From Microcaldota archaeon (lineage in GTDB: Archaea; Micrarchaeota; Micrarchaeia; Anstonellales; Anstonellaceae): a stretch of DNA of 50,513 nucleotides. A program made the translations under genes and the position numbers. Shown in pieces: positions 19,452 through 27,997 of this stretch. Below the pieces are notes generated by a model that ran no database searches, was not told where the DNA came from, and saw only the letters and a list, made by a program, of their open reading frames with translations. Within the stretch, counting starts at the first letter, position 1. Each line of letters starts with the position of its first letter. The stretch spans positions 1 through 50,513 of the forward strand of contig JAGVWK010000008.1 of NCBI GenBank assembly GCA_018304295.1. Direction: 5' to 3'.

Positions 19452-20780
19452 TCACCCTAGAATTTCTTTTGCAGGCTCGTAAGAGCCAATGTGCACCAGC
19501 CCCTGCCATCCTGCAATTTTTCCAACTCCCTCTTTCCTGTCAAACTCAACAACAAACTTTTCCCCATCCCTTTTCACTTTATATTCAGTCCTGCCCTGCA
19601 GCAACTCCCCAAGCCTCTCACGCACGTCATCTTTGAGCGCAGACAAAAGGTTTGCCATATGGCGCTCTGAGAATACTCTTGTTATTTCTGCTCCTGCATT
19701 CCTAATGCCATTAAGAAATAACGCAAGATCTTTCATGTCTGGCAGCCCAATTGAAACAATGTGCCTGCTGCCGCCCATCTCAGGCATTTTTGCCTCAAAA
19801 ATCAAGAAGCGTGTCCTGTTTGTCGGGTCATTTTCCAGATTACTTCTTACAATCTTAAGCCCGTAAAGCTGTGCGCACACGTTTCTTGAAATCGCGCCCG
19901 TTTCCCGCAATAATTCAGATGCAACCTTCAATGATGCACCCGCTGTATCATTGTGCTCAACAGCCTCCCATCCATTTTCAGCTATTGCATTGCTGCATTG
20001 CTTGAGCGCTTGTGGATGCGATAAAACGATTTTTATGCCACTAAAATCAGTTTCAGGCAGAGCAAGCAGGCAGTGGTGAATTGGCAAAATTATCTCTCCG
20101 CTCACTCCAAGCGAAGTATTGGCAAGTAGCAAATTTGCATTTTCAACAGCCCCTCCAATTGAGTTCTCAATCGGCACTTCCCCAAAATCAAAAATACCCT
20201 CTCCAACCCCCATGAGCACCTCTTGGAAGCTGCCGCAGGAAATGGGGATTGCCTTCTTATTCTGCGTTTCTGCAGCCAGCTCTCCATGTGCGCCCGGCAT
20301 CCCCTGATAAGCAGAAAGCATTGGATTTTCATTCAGCAGCTTCACTGTCTCGTCTATTATCCTTCTAAAAAAACTTGAGGCAACATTTGGACTCCATGCA
20401 CCTCTGGATGCATCCGTAACTCTTCCTAGCACTTCAATTTCACTGAACGACCACGGGTGCGCGGAAGCCTCTGCCTTTAGGCAGCGGAGGAGCGCACCCG
20501 CACAGGGAATGTTGTGGCTTCCGCCTGAAGCCCTTCCGCAATCTTCGCGGAACCTGCAAATCGGCGAACCGATTTGCGGTCCACTTTTCGCGGAAAGCGA
20601 AAAGTCGGAGCCACGGGCTTCAGCCCGTGGTCGTTCACGCTTAAAGTCGCTCACACCAAGCCCGCCTATTCTCTTGAGTCTGCCCACAACTAGCCCAAGC
20701 TCCATGCGTCTGCGCAGCTGGTGCACTATCAACAGGTCATTCGCATCAATTTTTCCCCTGATTTCTGCCAAGTTCGTCAT
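19452..20780 (-). CDS. pheA: Second chorismate mutase-prephenate dehydratase paralog, carrying a 65-aa insertion
   Basis: CM LAEIRGKIDANDLLIVHQLRRRMELGLVVGRLKR; VPIENSIGGAVENANLL; DPTNRTRFLIF. Confidence 0.9.
   Translation of the reverse strand: MTNLAEIRGKIDANDLLIVHQLRRRMELGLVVGRLKRIGGLGVSDFKRERPRAEARGSDFSLSAKSGPQIGSPICRFREDCGRASGGSHNIPCAGALLRCLKAEASAHPWSFSEIEVLGRVTDASRGAWSPNVASSFFRRIIDETVKLLNENPMLSAYQGMPGAHGELAAETQNKKAIPISCGSFQEVLMGVGEGIFDFGEVPIENSIGGAVENANLLLANTSLGVSGEIILPIHHCLLALPETDFSGIKIVLSHPQALKQCSNAIAENGWEAVEHNDTAGASLKVASELLRETGAISRNVCAQLYGLKIVRSNLENDPTNRTRFLIFEAKMPEMGGSRHIVSIGLPDMKDLALFLNGIRNAGAEITRVFSERHMANLLSALKDDVRERLGELLQGRTEYKVKRDGEKFVVEFDRKEGVGKIAGWQGLVHIGSYEPAKEILG
20439..20638. 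mobile_element. Palindromic MITE-like element inserted in frame in pheA paralog, flanked by TTCAC direct repeats
   Basis: TTCAC at 20439-20443 and 20634-20638; terminal inverted repeats CGACCACGGG/CCCGTGGTCG (extended TGAACGACCACGGG/CCCGTGGTCGTTCA); internal hairpins; net insertion 195 bp. Confidence 0.8.
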
Positions 20781-20781
20781 G

Positions 20782-21809
20782 CTAGCCCTCTTTCCTGCCT
20801 GCAAGCACAATGTCCGCAATGCAAAATGCCGCAACGTTTTCCACAACAGGCACCGCCCGTATGCAAATGCACGGGTCGTGCCTCCCCTCTATTTTCAGTT
20901 TTGCGCTTTCCATTTTTTCCAAGTCCACTGTGTTTTGCTCGCGGAAAACACTTGATGTAGGCTTGAATGCAACGCGGAACACAATCGGCATCCCTGTTGA
21001 AAGCCCGCCCAATATCCCGCCCGCATTATTTGTTTTTGTTGCAATTTTTCCATCCACAATTACAAACTCGTCATTGTGCGCGCTCCCCTTCATGCGCGCA
21101 GCCTCAAATCCCGCCCCAAACTCCACTCCCTTTGCGGCAGGTATCGCAAATACCGCCTGCGCGATAATGCTTTCAATGCTTGCGAACATCGGCTCTCCAA
21201 TCCCAGCAGGCAGCCCAACAACTTTGCATTCCACTATCCCTCCCACAGAATCCTGCTCCCTAATTGCATTTTTCACTTCCTCCTCCATCTGCGCCGCAGT
21301 TTTTGCATCCGGGCACCTAACCGCATTCGCGTAAGTTCCTTTCACTATTTCCTCTTCACTTGGCTCACCTTGCAGCCTCACGTTTCCAAGCGCGCGCATG
21401 AACGCCAGTGTGCGCACCCCTTTTTTCTCCAGCACTTTCTTTGCAACCGCGCCCGCCATCACAAATGCGGCAGTCATCCTGCCGGAAAAAAACCCTCCGC
21501 CGCTTTTCACTTGGCCGTATTTCACTATCGCGGGGTAATCTGCATGCCCCGGTCGGGGCATCCTTGAGAATTTTGCGTAATGCCCCGGGCGGGTGTCCTT
21601 GTTTTTCACAAGCATGCGCATTTTCCCCCCAGTAGTTTTTCCATTTTCAATGCCGCTTTCAATAACAACGGTGTCCTCCTCCTTTCTCTGGCTTGTGAGC
21701 GCGCTCTGCCCGGGCTTTCGCCCCCAACGTGGGGCCCATGGCTGCTGCCAAACACTTCCAATTTGAAGTTTTTCCCAAATGAAAATGCATTTCCCATTTT
21801 TTCCATCAT
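20782..21809 (-). pseudogene. aroC: Chorismate synthase with out-of-frame internal deletion near the N-terminus
   Basis: MEKMGNAFSFGKNFKLEVFGSSHGPHVG in one frame, RKPGQSALTSQRKEEDTVVIESGIENGKTTGGKMRMLVKNKDTRPGHYAKFSRMPRPGHADY in another; junction at about 21715-21727. Confidence 0.85.
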
Positions 21810-23050
21810 TCCACCCTCAATTTTTCCAAATCCCCAAAGAAATTCGGGTATGATTTTGCAACGCACTGCGCATCCTGTATTTGCACATCCGTGTTGCTTG
21901 CAAGCGCCGCAACCGCGCATGCCATTGCAATGCGGTGGTCCCCATGCGACTGCACGCTGCCGCCTTTTAGCTCTCCTCCCTCCACGCGCATCTCATCCCC
22001 CTGCACGCCAACCTTTGCACCCATTGCAGTGAACTCTTTCACAAGCGCAGCAGCCCTGTCGCTCTCTTTGTTTTTTAGCCGCCCGGCTCCGCGCAACACG
22101 CTTCTCCCCTTGCAGCTGCACGCAAGCGCAACAAGGGGCGGGAACAAATCCGGGCAATCCGTTGCATCAAATTCAAGCGCCCTAAGGCTTGCTTTTGCAA
22201 CCGTTATCGCATTTTCCTCCTGCAGAACTGTCGCCCCGGCATCCTTGAGCGCATCCACTATCACCCTGTCAGCCTGAAGCGATTTTTGCGCAAGCCCCTC
22301 CACCTTCACTTCGCCCGCTATCGCGCCTGCAACAAGCATGAATGAAGCGCCCGACCAGTCTCCCTCAATTTCCACGCTTGCAGGCTTGTATTGCTGCCCG
22401 CCTTTTATTGCGAACCTCTCCATCGTTGCATCCGCCCCAACCTCAACCCCAAACTCCTGCAGCATCTGCAACGTCATGCGCACGTACGGCCTGCTTTTGA
22501 GGCTTTCAACGTGCAAAAGCGAATTTTTTTCGCACAAAGGAAGCGCCATCAAAAGCCCGCTTAAAAGCTGGGAGCTTTTTGAGCCGTCCATGCGCACCTC
22601 CCCCCCTTTCATTTTCCCGCTTATTTTTACAGGCGCATGCCCGTTTTGAGTTTCGCACCGCGCCCCAAGCGCAACAATCGGCGCTTCAATTCCCCCAAGC
22701 TGCCTCTCCCCAAGCGTTCCTTTTCCAACAAGCGTGAATTCCCCATCAAGCGCAGCTGAAATTGCGCAAAACATTCTCATGCACAAGCCGGACTCATCGC
22801 AGTCCAGAGTTCCAGAAGAAGTCGCATTGCCTCCCTTTATCGCAACCTCTCTTTCCAGCATTTCAACCTGTGCCCCAAGGCAGCGTGCAATCCCAAGCGC
22901 AGCAAGAGCGTCCTCACAAAACGAGGGGTTCCTTATAATGCTCTTTCCCTTTGCAAGCGCCGCCGCTGCAACTGCCCTTTGCATCATGCTCTTTGAAGAA
23001 GGCGCGCGCATTTTACCGCACACGTTTCCAGAAGGTATTTTTTCCATCAT
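21806..23050 (-). CDS. aroA: 3-phosphoshikimate 1-carboxyvinyltransferase (EPSP synthase)
   Basis: APSSKSMMQRAVAAAALAKG, DGSKSSQLLSGLLMALP, DCPDLFPPLVALA, SHGDHRIAMACAVAAL. Confidence 0.95.
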   Translation of the reverse strand: MMEKIPSGNVCGKMRAPSSKSMMQRAVAAAALAKGKSIIRNPSFCEDALAALGIARCLGAQVEMLEREVAIKGGNATSSGTLDCDESGLCMRMFCAISAALDGEFTLVGKGTLGERQLGGIEAPIVALGARCETQNGHAPVKISGKMKGGEVRMDGSKSSQLLSGLLMALPLCEKNSLLHVESLKSRPYVRMTLQMLQEFGVEVGADATMERFAIKGGQQYKPASVEIEGDWSGASFMLVAGAIAGEVKVEGLAQKSLQADRVIVDALKDAGATVLQEENAITVAKASLRALEFDATDCPDLFPPLVALACSCKGRSVLRGAGRLKNKESDRAAALVKEFTAMGAKVGVQGDEMRVEGGELKGGSVQSHGDHRIAMACAVAALASNTDVQIQDAQCVAKSYPNFFGDLEKLRVE

Positions 23051-24363
23051 GGCTTTCCAACCCCTATTTCCATTGCTATCATGCTCGCAACTTCCTGCGC
23101 GGTTTTGCCCCCAGTATTCACCATTATGTGGCAGGCTCGCGCGTAAATTTGAAGCCTTGCTTCCAATATCCTGTGCGCAACCTCCTCTTTGTCCTGCCTG
23201 TTTACCAGCGGCCTGCTTGCATCGCCCTTTGTCCTTTCCATTGCCTCTTTTGCGCTTGCAAAAAGCCACACCACAAAGCATTCCTTTTGCAGCAGTTGCG
23301 CATTTTCCTCCCTAAGGACAATGCCTCCCCCGCACGAAATAACGCAATTTTCTTTTTGCACTGCCTCTTTGAGCGCTTCAGCTTCCATCTCCCTGAAACT
23401 AGCCTCGCCCGCCTGCTCAAATATTTCCGGAATGCTTTTCCCTGCGCTTTGCGCAATCATCCCATCCGTTTCCACAAATTCAAGCCCGCACAGCTTTGCC
23501 AAAATCTTTCCAACAGTGCTCTTGCCGCTTCCCATGAACCCTATGAGCGCAATCCTACGCCTGCTTTTCGCATCAGGCCGGTTTTCAAGCACCGCCTTTC
23601 TCATTGCTTCAAGGGGCGCATCTTTCCCTGTGAATTTCCCAAACGCATCAATGCCTTGGAACAGCACCCAGCTTGTCGCATCAACTATTTTGCACCCCGC
23701 CTCTTTTGCATCCGCAACAAGCGCGCTTTGCGCAGAGTAGTTCGCATCCAGCACCACCATGCCCTGCTTAAGCATCCTTTTTGGCACCACCCTTTCATGC
23801 GCGCTTATGCATGAAACAAGAATGGCCGCGCCTTCAAGCGCGTTTTCCAAATCCCCTTCATTTACAGAGCACGCTTCGCACCCAAATATGCGCGCAGCCT
23901 CCTTTGCTTTTTCAAGCGTCCTGTTTGCGCACACTACTTTTGCGCCTTGTTTTGTGAGCGCAAGGATTGCGGCTTTTGCAGCCCCCCCTGCCCCAAGCAC
24001 AACCGCCTTTTTGCCCCTTATCCCTGCACCCGCGTCTATGAGCGCACCTGCAACACCTTGCGGGTCCGTATTGTACCCACTGCTTTTCTTGTTTTCAAAA
24101 ATCAAGGTGTTGCACGCACGCAGCAGCTTCACTTCTTCGTTTTTTTCATCCACCTTGCTTGCAATCCCCTGCTTTAGCGGCGCAGTGATGCTCATTCCTG
24201 CAATTCCCATCTCCTTTGCTGCGGAAAAAACATCGTCCGCATCCTGTGCAAGCATGCGAAAGTATATCGCATCAATCCCCATTGCATCAAACGCGGCCTG
24301 ATGCATCTGCGGGCTAATGCTGTGCGCTATCGGCTTTCCTGCAACTGCAAACAATTTCGTCAT
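23047..24363 (-). CDS. aroE-aroK: Fused shikimate dehydrogenase-shikimate kinase (bacterial P-loop type kinase)
   Basis: AVAGKPIAHSISPQMHQAAFDA...GYNTDPQGVAGAL...VLGAGGAAKAAI, then RRRIALIGFMGSGKSTVGKILAKLCGLEFVETDGMI...CVISCGGGIVLREENAQLL. Confidence 0.95.
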   Translation of the reverse strand: MTKLFAVAGKPIAHSISPQMHQAAFDAMGIDAIYFRMLAQDADDVFSAAKEMGIAGMSITAPLKQGIASKVDEKNEEVKLLRACNTLIFENKKSSGYNTDPQGVAGALIDAGAGIRGKKAVVLGAGGAAKAAILALTKQGAKVVCANRTLEKAKEAARIFGCEACSVNEGDLENALEGAAILVSCISAHERVVPKRMLKQGMVVLDANYSAQSALVADAKEAGCKIVDATSWVLFQGIDAFGKFTGKDAPLEAMRKAVLENRPDAKSRRRIALIGFMGSGKSTVGKILAKLCGLEFVETDGMIAQSAGKSIPEIFEQAGEASFREMEAEALKEAVQKENCVISCGGGIVLREENAQLLQKECFVVWLFASAKEAMERTKGDASRPLVNRQDKEEVAHRILEARLQIYARACHIMVNTGGKTAQEVASMIAMEIGVGKP

Positions 24364-25016
24364 ATCAATGCACCCATTTCTCGCATTATTTTTCCCATCT
24401 CTTCCTTTTCCATCTGCCCATCCGCGGTTTCTTTTCCTTTCCCTGCCGACGCGAAAGTGAACTCGCTTCCCAAAAGCGGCGCAACAACCCTTGTTATTTT
24501 TCCCTTGCTTCCCATCCCGATAACTATTATCTTGCGCCCTTCTCCAAGCAGCCCAAGAAGCCTTGCATTGTCCTCCTGCTCATTCACTTTGCACGCAACC
24601 TTTGCAATGTCCGCCCCTGCCTCAAAGCATCTGGAAACAATCCCCTCAAGCTCCTCACTTGAAGGCGTCTTTTCAAAATCATGGTGCGAAACAATGGCCT
24701 TGCACGAATGCGCATGCGCCTTTTGCGCTATTTTTTGCACAGCCTCCCTTCCGCTTTCAAGCTCCACATCCACAAACTTTGCGCCTGCTTCAATTGCCAA
24801 AAGCAGCATTTCTTCCCGCTCCTGCTGCGAAAACTTCCCTGCGCGGCACGTTGCAATGAGGGAAACGGGCTGCGAGAATATCTCTCTTATCTCCTGCGCA
24901 CTTGGCTTTCCCTCCAGTGCATCAATGCGCACTTCCGCAAAGGAAAGCCCTTCCAGTGCCCTTATGCATTCCTGCAATGTTTTTTCCGCAATGCTTACGT
25001 AAATTTTCCCTTTCAT
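24360..25016 (-). CDS. aroD: Type I 3-dehydroquinate dehydratase
   Basis: FAEVRIDALEG, CKAIVSHHDFEKTPS, ADIAKVACKVNEQEDNARLLGLL. Confidence 0.92.
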   Translation of the reverse strand: MKGKIYVSIAEKTLQECIRALEGLSFAEVRIDALEGKPSAQEIREIFSQPVSLIATCRAGKFSQQEREEMLLLAIEAGAKFVDVELESGREAVQKIAQKAHAHSCKAIVSHHDFEKTPSSEELEGIVSRCFEAGADIAKVACKVNEQEDNARLLGLLGEGRKIIVIGMGSKGKITRVVAPLLGSEFTFASAGKGKETADGQMEKEEMGKIMREMGALI

Positions 25017-26089
25017 AAATGCTCACCGATTTCTTCCAGCCCCATTTGCACAACCTTTGCCTTCCCAATGCCCTCCAGCAGCACGAAGTTGAGCATCCCG
25101 CGCTCCATTTTCTTGTCCTTGCGCATTGCATCAAGCACTGCCTCCTTTTGCGCATCAGCTTTCTCAAGCGCGCCCGCCTTTTGCATAAGCGCCCCGGCAT
25201 CCCGCGCATCCATTTTCGTTGGCAATCCGGCTTTTTTCAAAAGCTCCTCAAGCCTGTCCGCGTCTTTTTGCGCCATCATGCCCTTTGCAACTGAAATTTT
25301 TGCCGCAACGCACATCCCAATCGCAACCGCTTTCCCGTGGCTTATTTTCCCTTCGCTAATTTTCTCAAGCGCATGCCCAACTGTGTGCCCGAAATTAAGC
25401 TTCCTCCTTTCCCCCTTTTCAGTCTCATCCGCCTGCACTATTTTTGTTTTCACCACAAGGCAATCGTGCACCGCCTTTTCAATCGCAGTCCTTTTGAGCG
25501 AAAGCACCTGAGCGCAATTGTCCTCAAGGAAAGAAAAGAGCTGCGCATCCCCTATTGCAGCGCTCTTTATCATTTCAGCCATCCCCTCCTGCATGTGCGG
25601 ACGCGGAAGGCTCTCCAGCATTCCAAAGTCGCACAGGACGAATTTCGGCTGGCTGAAAGTTCCAATGAGGTTTTTGTAGCCCTTGAAATTCACCCCGTTT
25701 TTCCCCCCAACGCTTGCATCCGCCTGCGCAAGCAAAGTTGTTGGCACAAATCCAAACTCCACCCCGCGCAGATAAGTTGCCGCCGCAAACCCTGCCAAAT
25801 CGCACGCAATACCGCCGCCCACCGCCACCACGCATGAACCCCTGTCAAGCCCAAGCTCAAGGAATTTCCCGTAGAGCAGCTGCACGCTTTCAAGGGTTTT
25901 TGCCTCCTCTCCCTCCCCGATTTCCACAATCCTCATTCCCTTGAATTTTTCCCCATGCAGCGCGCGCACGCGCTCGTCCATCACAAGCACGATTTCCCCA
26001 CCTTGCGCGTATTTTGGAACCTCGCTTGCGCTCTCCCCAAGCACGATTTTTGTTTCCCCTGTTTTTCCCTTTATTTCAAGCACTCTCAT
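25013..26089 (-). CDS. aroB: 3-dehydroquinate synthase
   Basis: VVAVGGGIACDLAGFAAATYLRGVEFGFVPTTLLAQADASVGGKNGVNFKGYKNLIGTF; LNFGHTVGHALE. Confidence 0.97.
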   Translation of the reverse strand: MRVLEIKGKTGETKIVLGESASEVPKYAQGGEIVLVMDERVRALHGEKFKGMRIVEIGEGEEAKTLESVQLLYGKFLELGLDRGSCVVAVGGGIACDLAGFAAATYLRGVEFGFVPTTLLAQADASVGGKNGVNFKGYKNLIGTFSQPKFVLCDFGMLESLPRPHMQEGMAEMIKSAAIGDAQLFSFLEDNCAQVLSLKRTAIEKAVHDCLVVKTKIVQADETEKGERRKLNFGHTVGHALEKISEGKISHGKAVAIGMCVAAKISVAKGMMAQKDADRLEELLKKAGLPTKMDARDAGALMQKAGALEKADAQKEAVLDAMRKDKKMERGMLNFVLLEGIGKAKVVQMGLEEIGEHL

Positions 26090-26131
26090 GCGCACACACC
26101 CAATTTTTATAATGCCTTTCCCTTCAATTTT

Positions 26132-26962
26132 TTAATCCCCATTTTCCAGCCCATTCAGCCCGCTCATGCATTTGTGCAATCCCCTAACATTTTTTGCAAG
26201 CTTCTCAAACTGCGCGTGCGTGAGCTGCTGCTCCTTGTCGCTAAGCGCCTCAGTGGGATTGCGGTGCACCTCAACGATTATCCCGTGCGAGCCGGCCGCA
26301 ACAGCCGCCATGCTCATGGGAGGTATCAGGCTTGGCTTTCCGGTTGCATGGCTTGGATCAACGATTATTGGCAAATGCGTGAGTTCCTTTATCACCGGAA
26401 CCGCGCTCAAATCCAGCGTGTTGCGCGTGTAGGTTTCAAAAGTGCGTATGCCCCTCTCGCACAATATCACGTCCGGATTTCCCTCGTTTAGCACGTATTC
26501 CGCGCTTGAAAGCCACTCCTCAATTGTGGAGTACATGCCCCGCTTAAGAAGAACGGGCTTGCCCGCTTTCCCGACCTCCTTTAGAAGCGCAAAATTCTGC
26601 ATGTTGCGCGTGCCCACCTGCAAAACGTCCGCGTATTCATTCACCCACGATACATCCTTTGTGTCCGTAACTTCTGTAATTATCGGCAGGCCCGTTTCCT
26701 CGCGCGCCTTCTCAAGTATTTTCAGTCCCCTCAGCCCAAGCCCCTGAAAAGCGTATGGGGAAGTGCGCGGCTTGAACGCACCCCCGCGCAGCATGTCAGC
26801 CCCTGCCTTTTTTACCGCGTGCGCCGTTTCCAGCGTCTGCTCCTCGGACTCCACGCTGCACGGCCCCGCCATTATTGTGAATCCCTGCCCCACCCTCACG
26901 TCCCCCACGCGCACAATCGTCCTTGCGTTGCCGTTCAATGCGGCAAGCTTTATGTTTTTCAT
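26132..26962 (-). CDS. aroF: DAHP synthase (3-deoxy-7-phosphoheptulonate synthase, AroA-Ibeta/KDPS-like type)
   Basis: [76 protein letters not shown]. Confidence 0.95.
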   Translation of the reverse strand: MKNIKLAALNGNARTIVRVGDVRVGQGFTIMAGPCSVESEEQTLETAHAVKKAGADMLRGGAFKPRTSPYAFQGLGLRGLKILEKAREETGLPIITEVTDTKDVSWVNEYADVLQVGTRNMQNFALLKEVGKAGKPVLLKRGMYSTIEEWLSSAEYVLNEGNPDVILCERGIRTFETYTRNTLDLSAVPVIKELTHLPIIVDPSHATGKPSLIPPMSMAAVAAGSHGIIVEVHRNPTEALSDKEQQLTHAQFEKLAKNVRGLHKCMSGLNGLENGD

Positions 26963-27080
26963 GTTTCCACCCGTTTTTTTTATCTTTCCAATATTTTCCA
27001 TCCAAATGTTATCACTAACAGTAGTTGCACCGGAAAAACCACACAAAAAAGGATTCAGAAAATTTCAGCGCGATTTTCCC

Positions 27081-27161
27081 GATGGCTAATAGCTAAAGCT
27101 AAAGAAATAGCCGAATGTGCGGAACACTCCGCTCCATGCATTTTCTTTAGCTATTGCCATC
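27081..27161. promoter_or_regulatory. Long inverted repeat / hairpin in the trpA-aroF gap
   Basis: gatggctaatagctaaag (27081-27098) pairs with ctttagctattgccatc (27145-27161) with one bulge; inner gcgga-acac-tccgc hairpin. Confidence 0.55.
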
Positions 27162-27222
27162 CAAAATCACGTTTGTGTAGTTTTTGCGGTGCATGTTGTT
27201 TATAATATTATCCCAGCCTGCC

Positions 27223-27969
27223 TCATATTTCCCTTATCTCCCTTGCAAGCCGTCCTATTTGCATAAGCGCGTCCGCCTCACTTTCCTTTTCGCATATGTC
27301 AATTATCCTGCTTCCCACAATAACGCCGTCCGCTCCCGCATCCCTGAATTTTTGCGCGCTCTGCGCATCCGCAACCCCAAAGCCAACGCACAGTTTTTTT
27401 CCGCTTCCCGCAAGCCTTCTCATTCTTTTCACAAACTCCACGCTCTCTTCTTTCACTTCCCCTCGCGCACCCGTAGTGCCTGCAACAGACACAAGATACG
27501 TGAAAAGTTTTTCCCTTGCAAGGATTTTCCCCGCCCGCGTTTCTTTCGTATTTGGCGCGATTAAATTCACAACTGCAATCCCCTCCCTCTGCGCCATCTT
27601 CTCAAATTCTTCGTCTTCTTCAAACGGCAAATCAGGCACAATAATGCCCTGCACTCCCGCCTCTTTCATTTTGCGCAGGAATTTTTCCCTTCCATGCGCA
27701 TATACGACGTTGTAATACGTCATGAAAACAAAAGGCGTTTGCACGCCGTCTTTGCGCAGCCGCATCACCATTCCAAATATTTCCTGCACGCTTGCCCCTC
27801 CCGCAAGGGCGCGATTGGCTGCCCTTTGTATTGTTTTTCCGTCCGCAATAGGGTCTGAGAAAGGTATTCCAAGCTCTATGATGCCCGAGTGCGGCGCAAG
27901 CGCTTTCACAAGCTTTTCAGTAAACGCAATCCCGCCATCCCCGCAGCAAACGTATGGTATAAACATCAT
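27223..27969 (-). CDS. trpA: Tryptophan synthase alpha subunit
   Basis: IIELGIPFSDPIADGKTIQRAANRALAGG; VQGIIVPDLPFEEDEEF; VGFGVADAQSAQKFRDAGADGVIVGSRII. Confidence 0.95.
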   Translation of the reverse strand: MMFIPYVCCGDGGIAFTEKLVKALAPHSGIIELGIPFSDPIADGKTIQRAANRALAGGASVQEIFGMVMRLRKDGVQTPFVFMTYYNVVYAHGREKFLRKMKEAGVQGIIVPDLPFEEDEEFEKMAQREGIAVVNLIAPNTKETRAGKILAREKLFTYLVSVAGTTGARGEVKEESVEFVKRMRRLAGSGKKLCVGFGVADAQSAQKFRDAGADGVIVGSRIIDICEKESEADALMQIGRLAREIREI

Positions 27970-27997
27970 ATTCTCCCCTTCTGCGCGCTCCTGCTTT

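Noticed and set aside
20509-20955. Plus-strand ORF antisense to pheA paralog/aroC
   Set aside because: Antisense shadow ORF created by high-GC codon structure; no homology-like motifs.
21606-21920. ORF 21606-21920 as a separate gene
   Set aside because: Its middle is the aroC N-terminus and its ends are out-of-frame read-through of aroA and aroC sequence.
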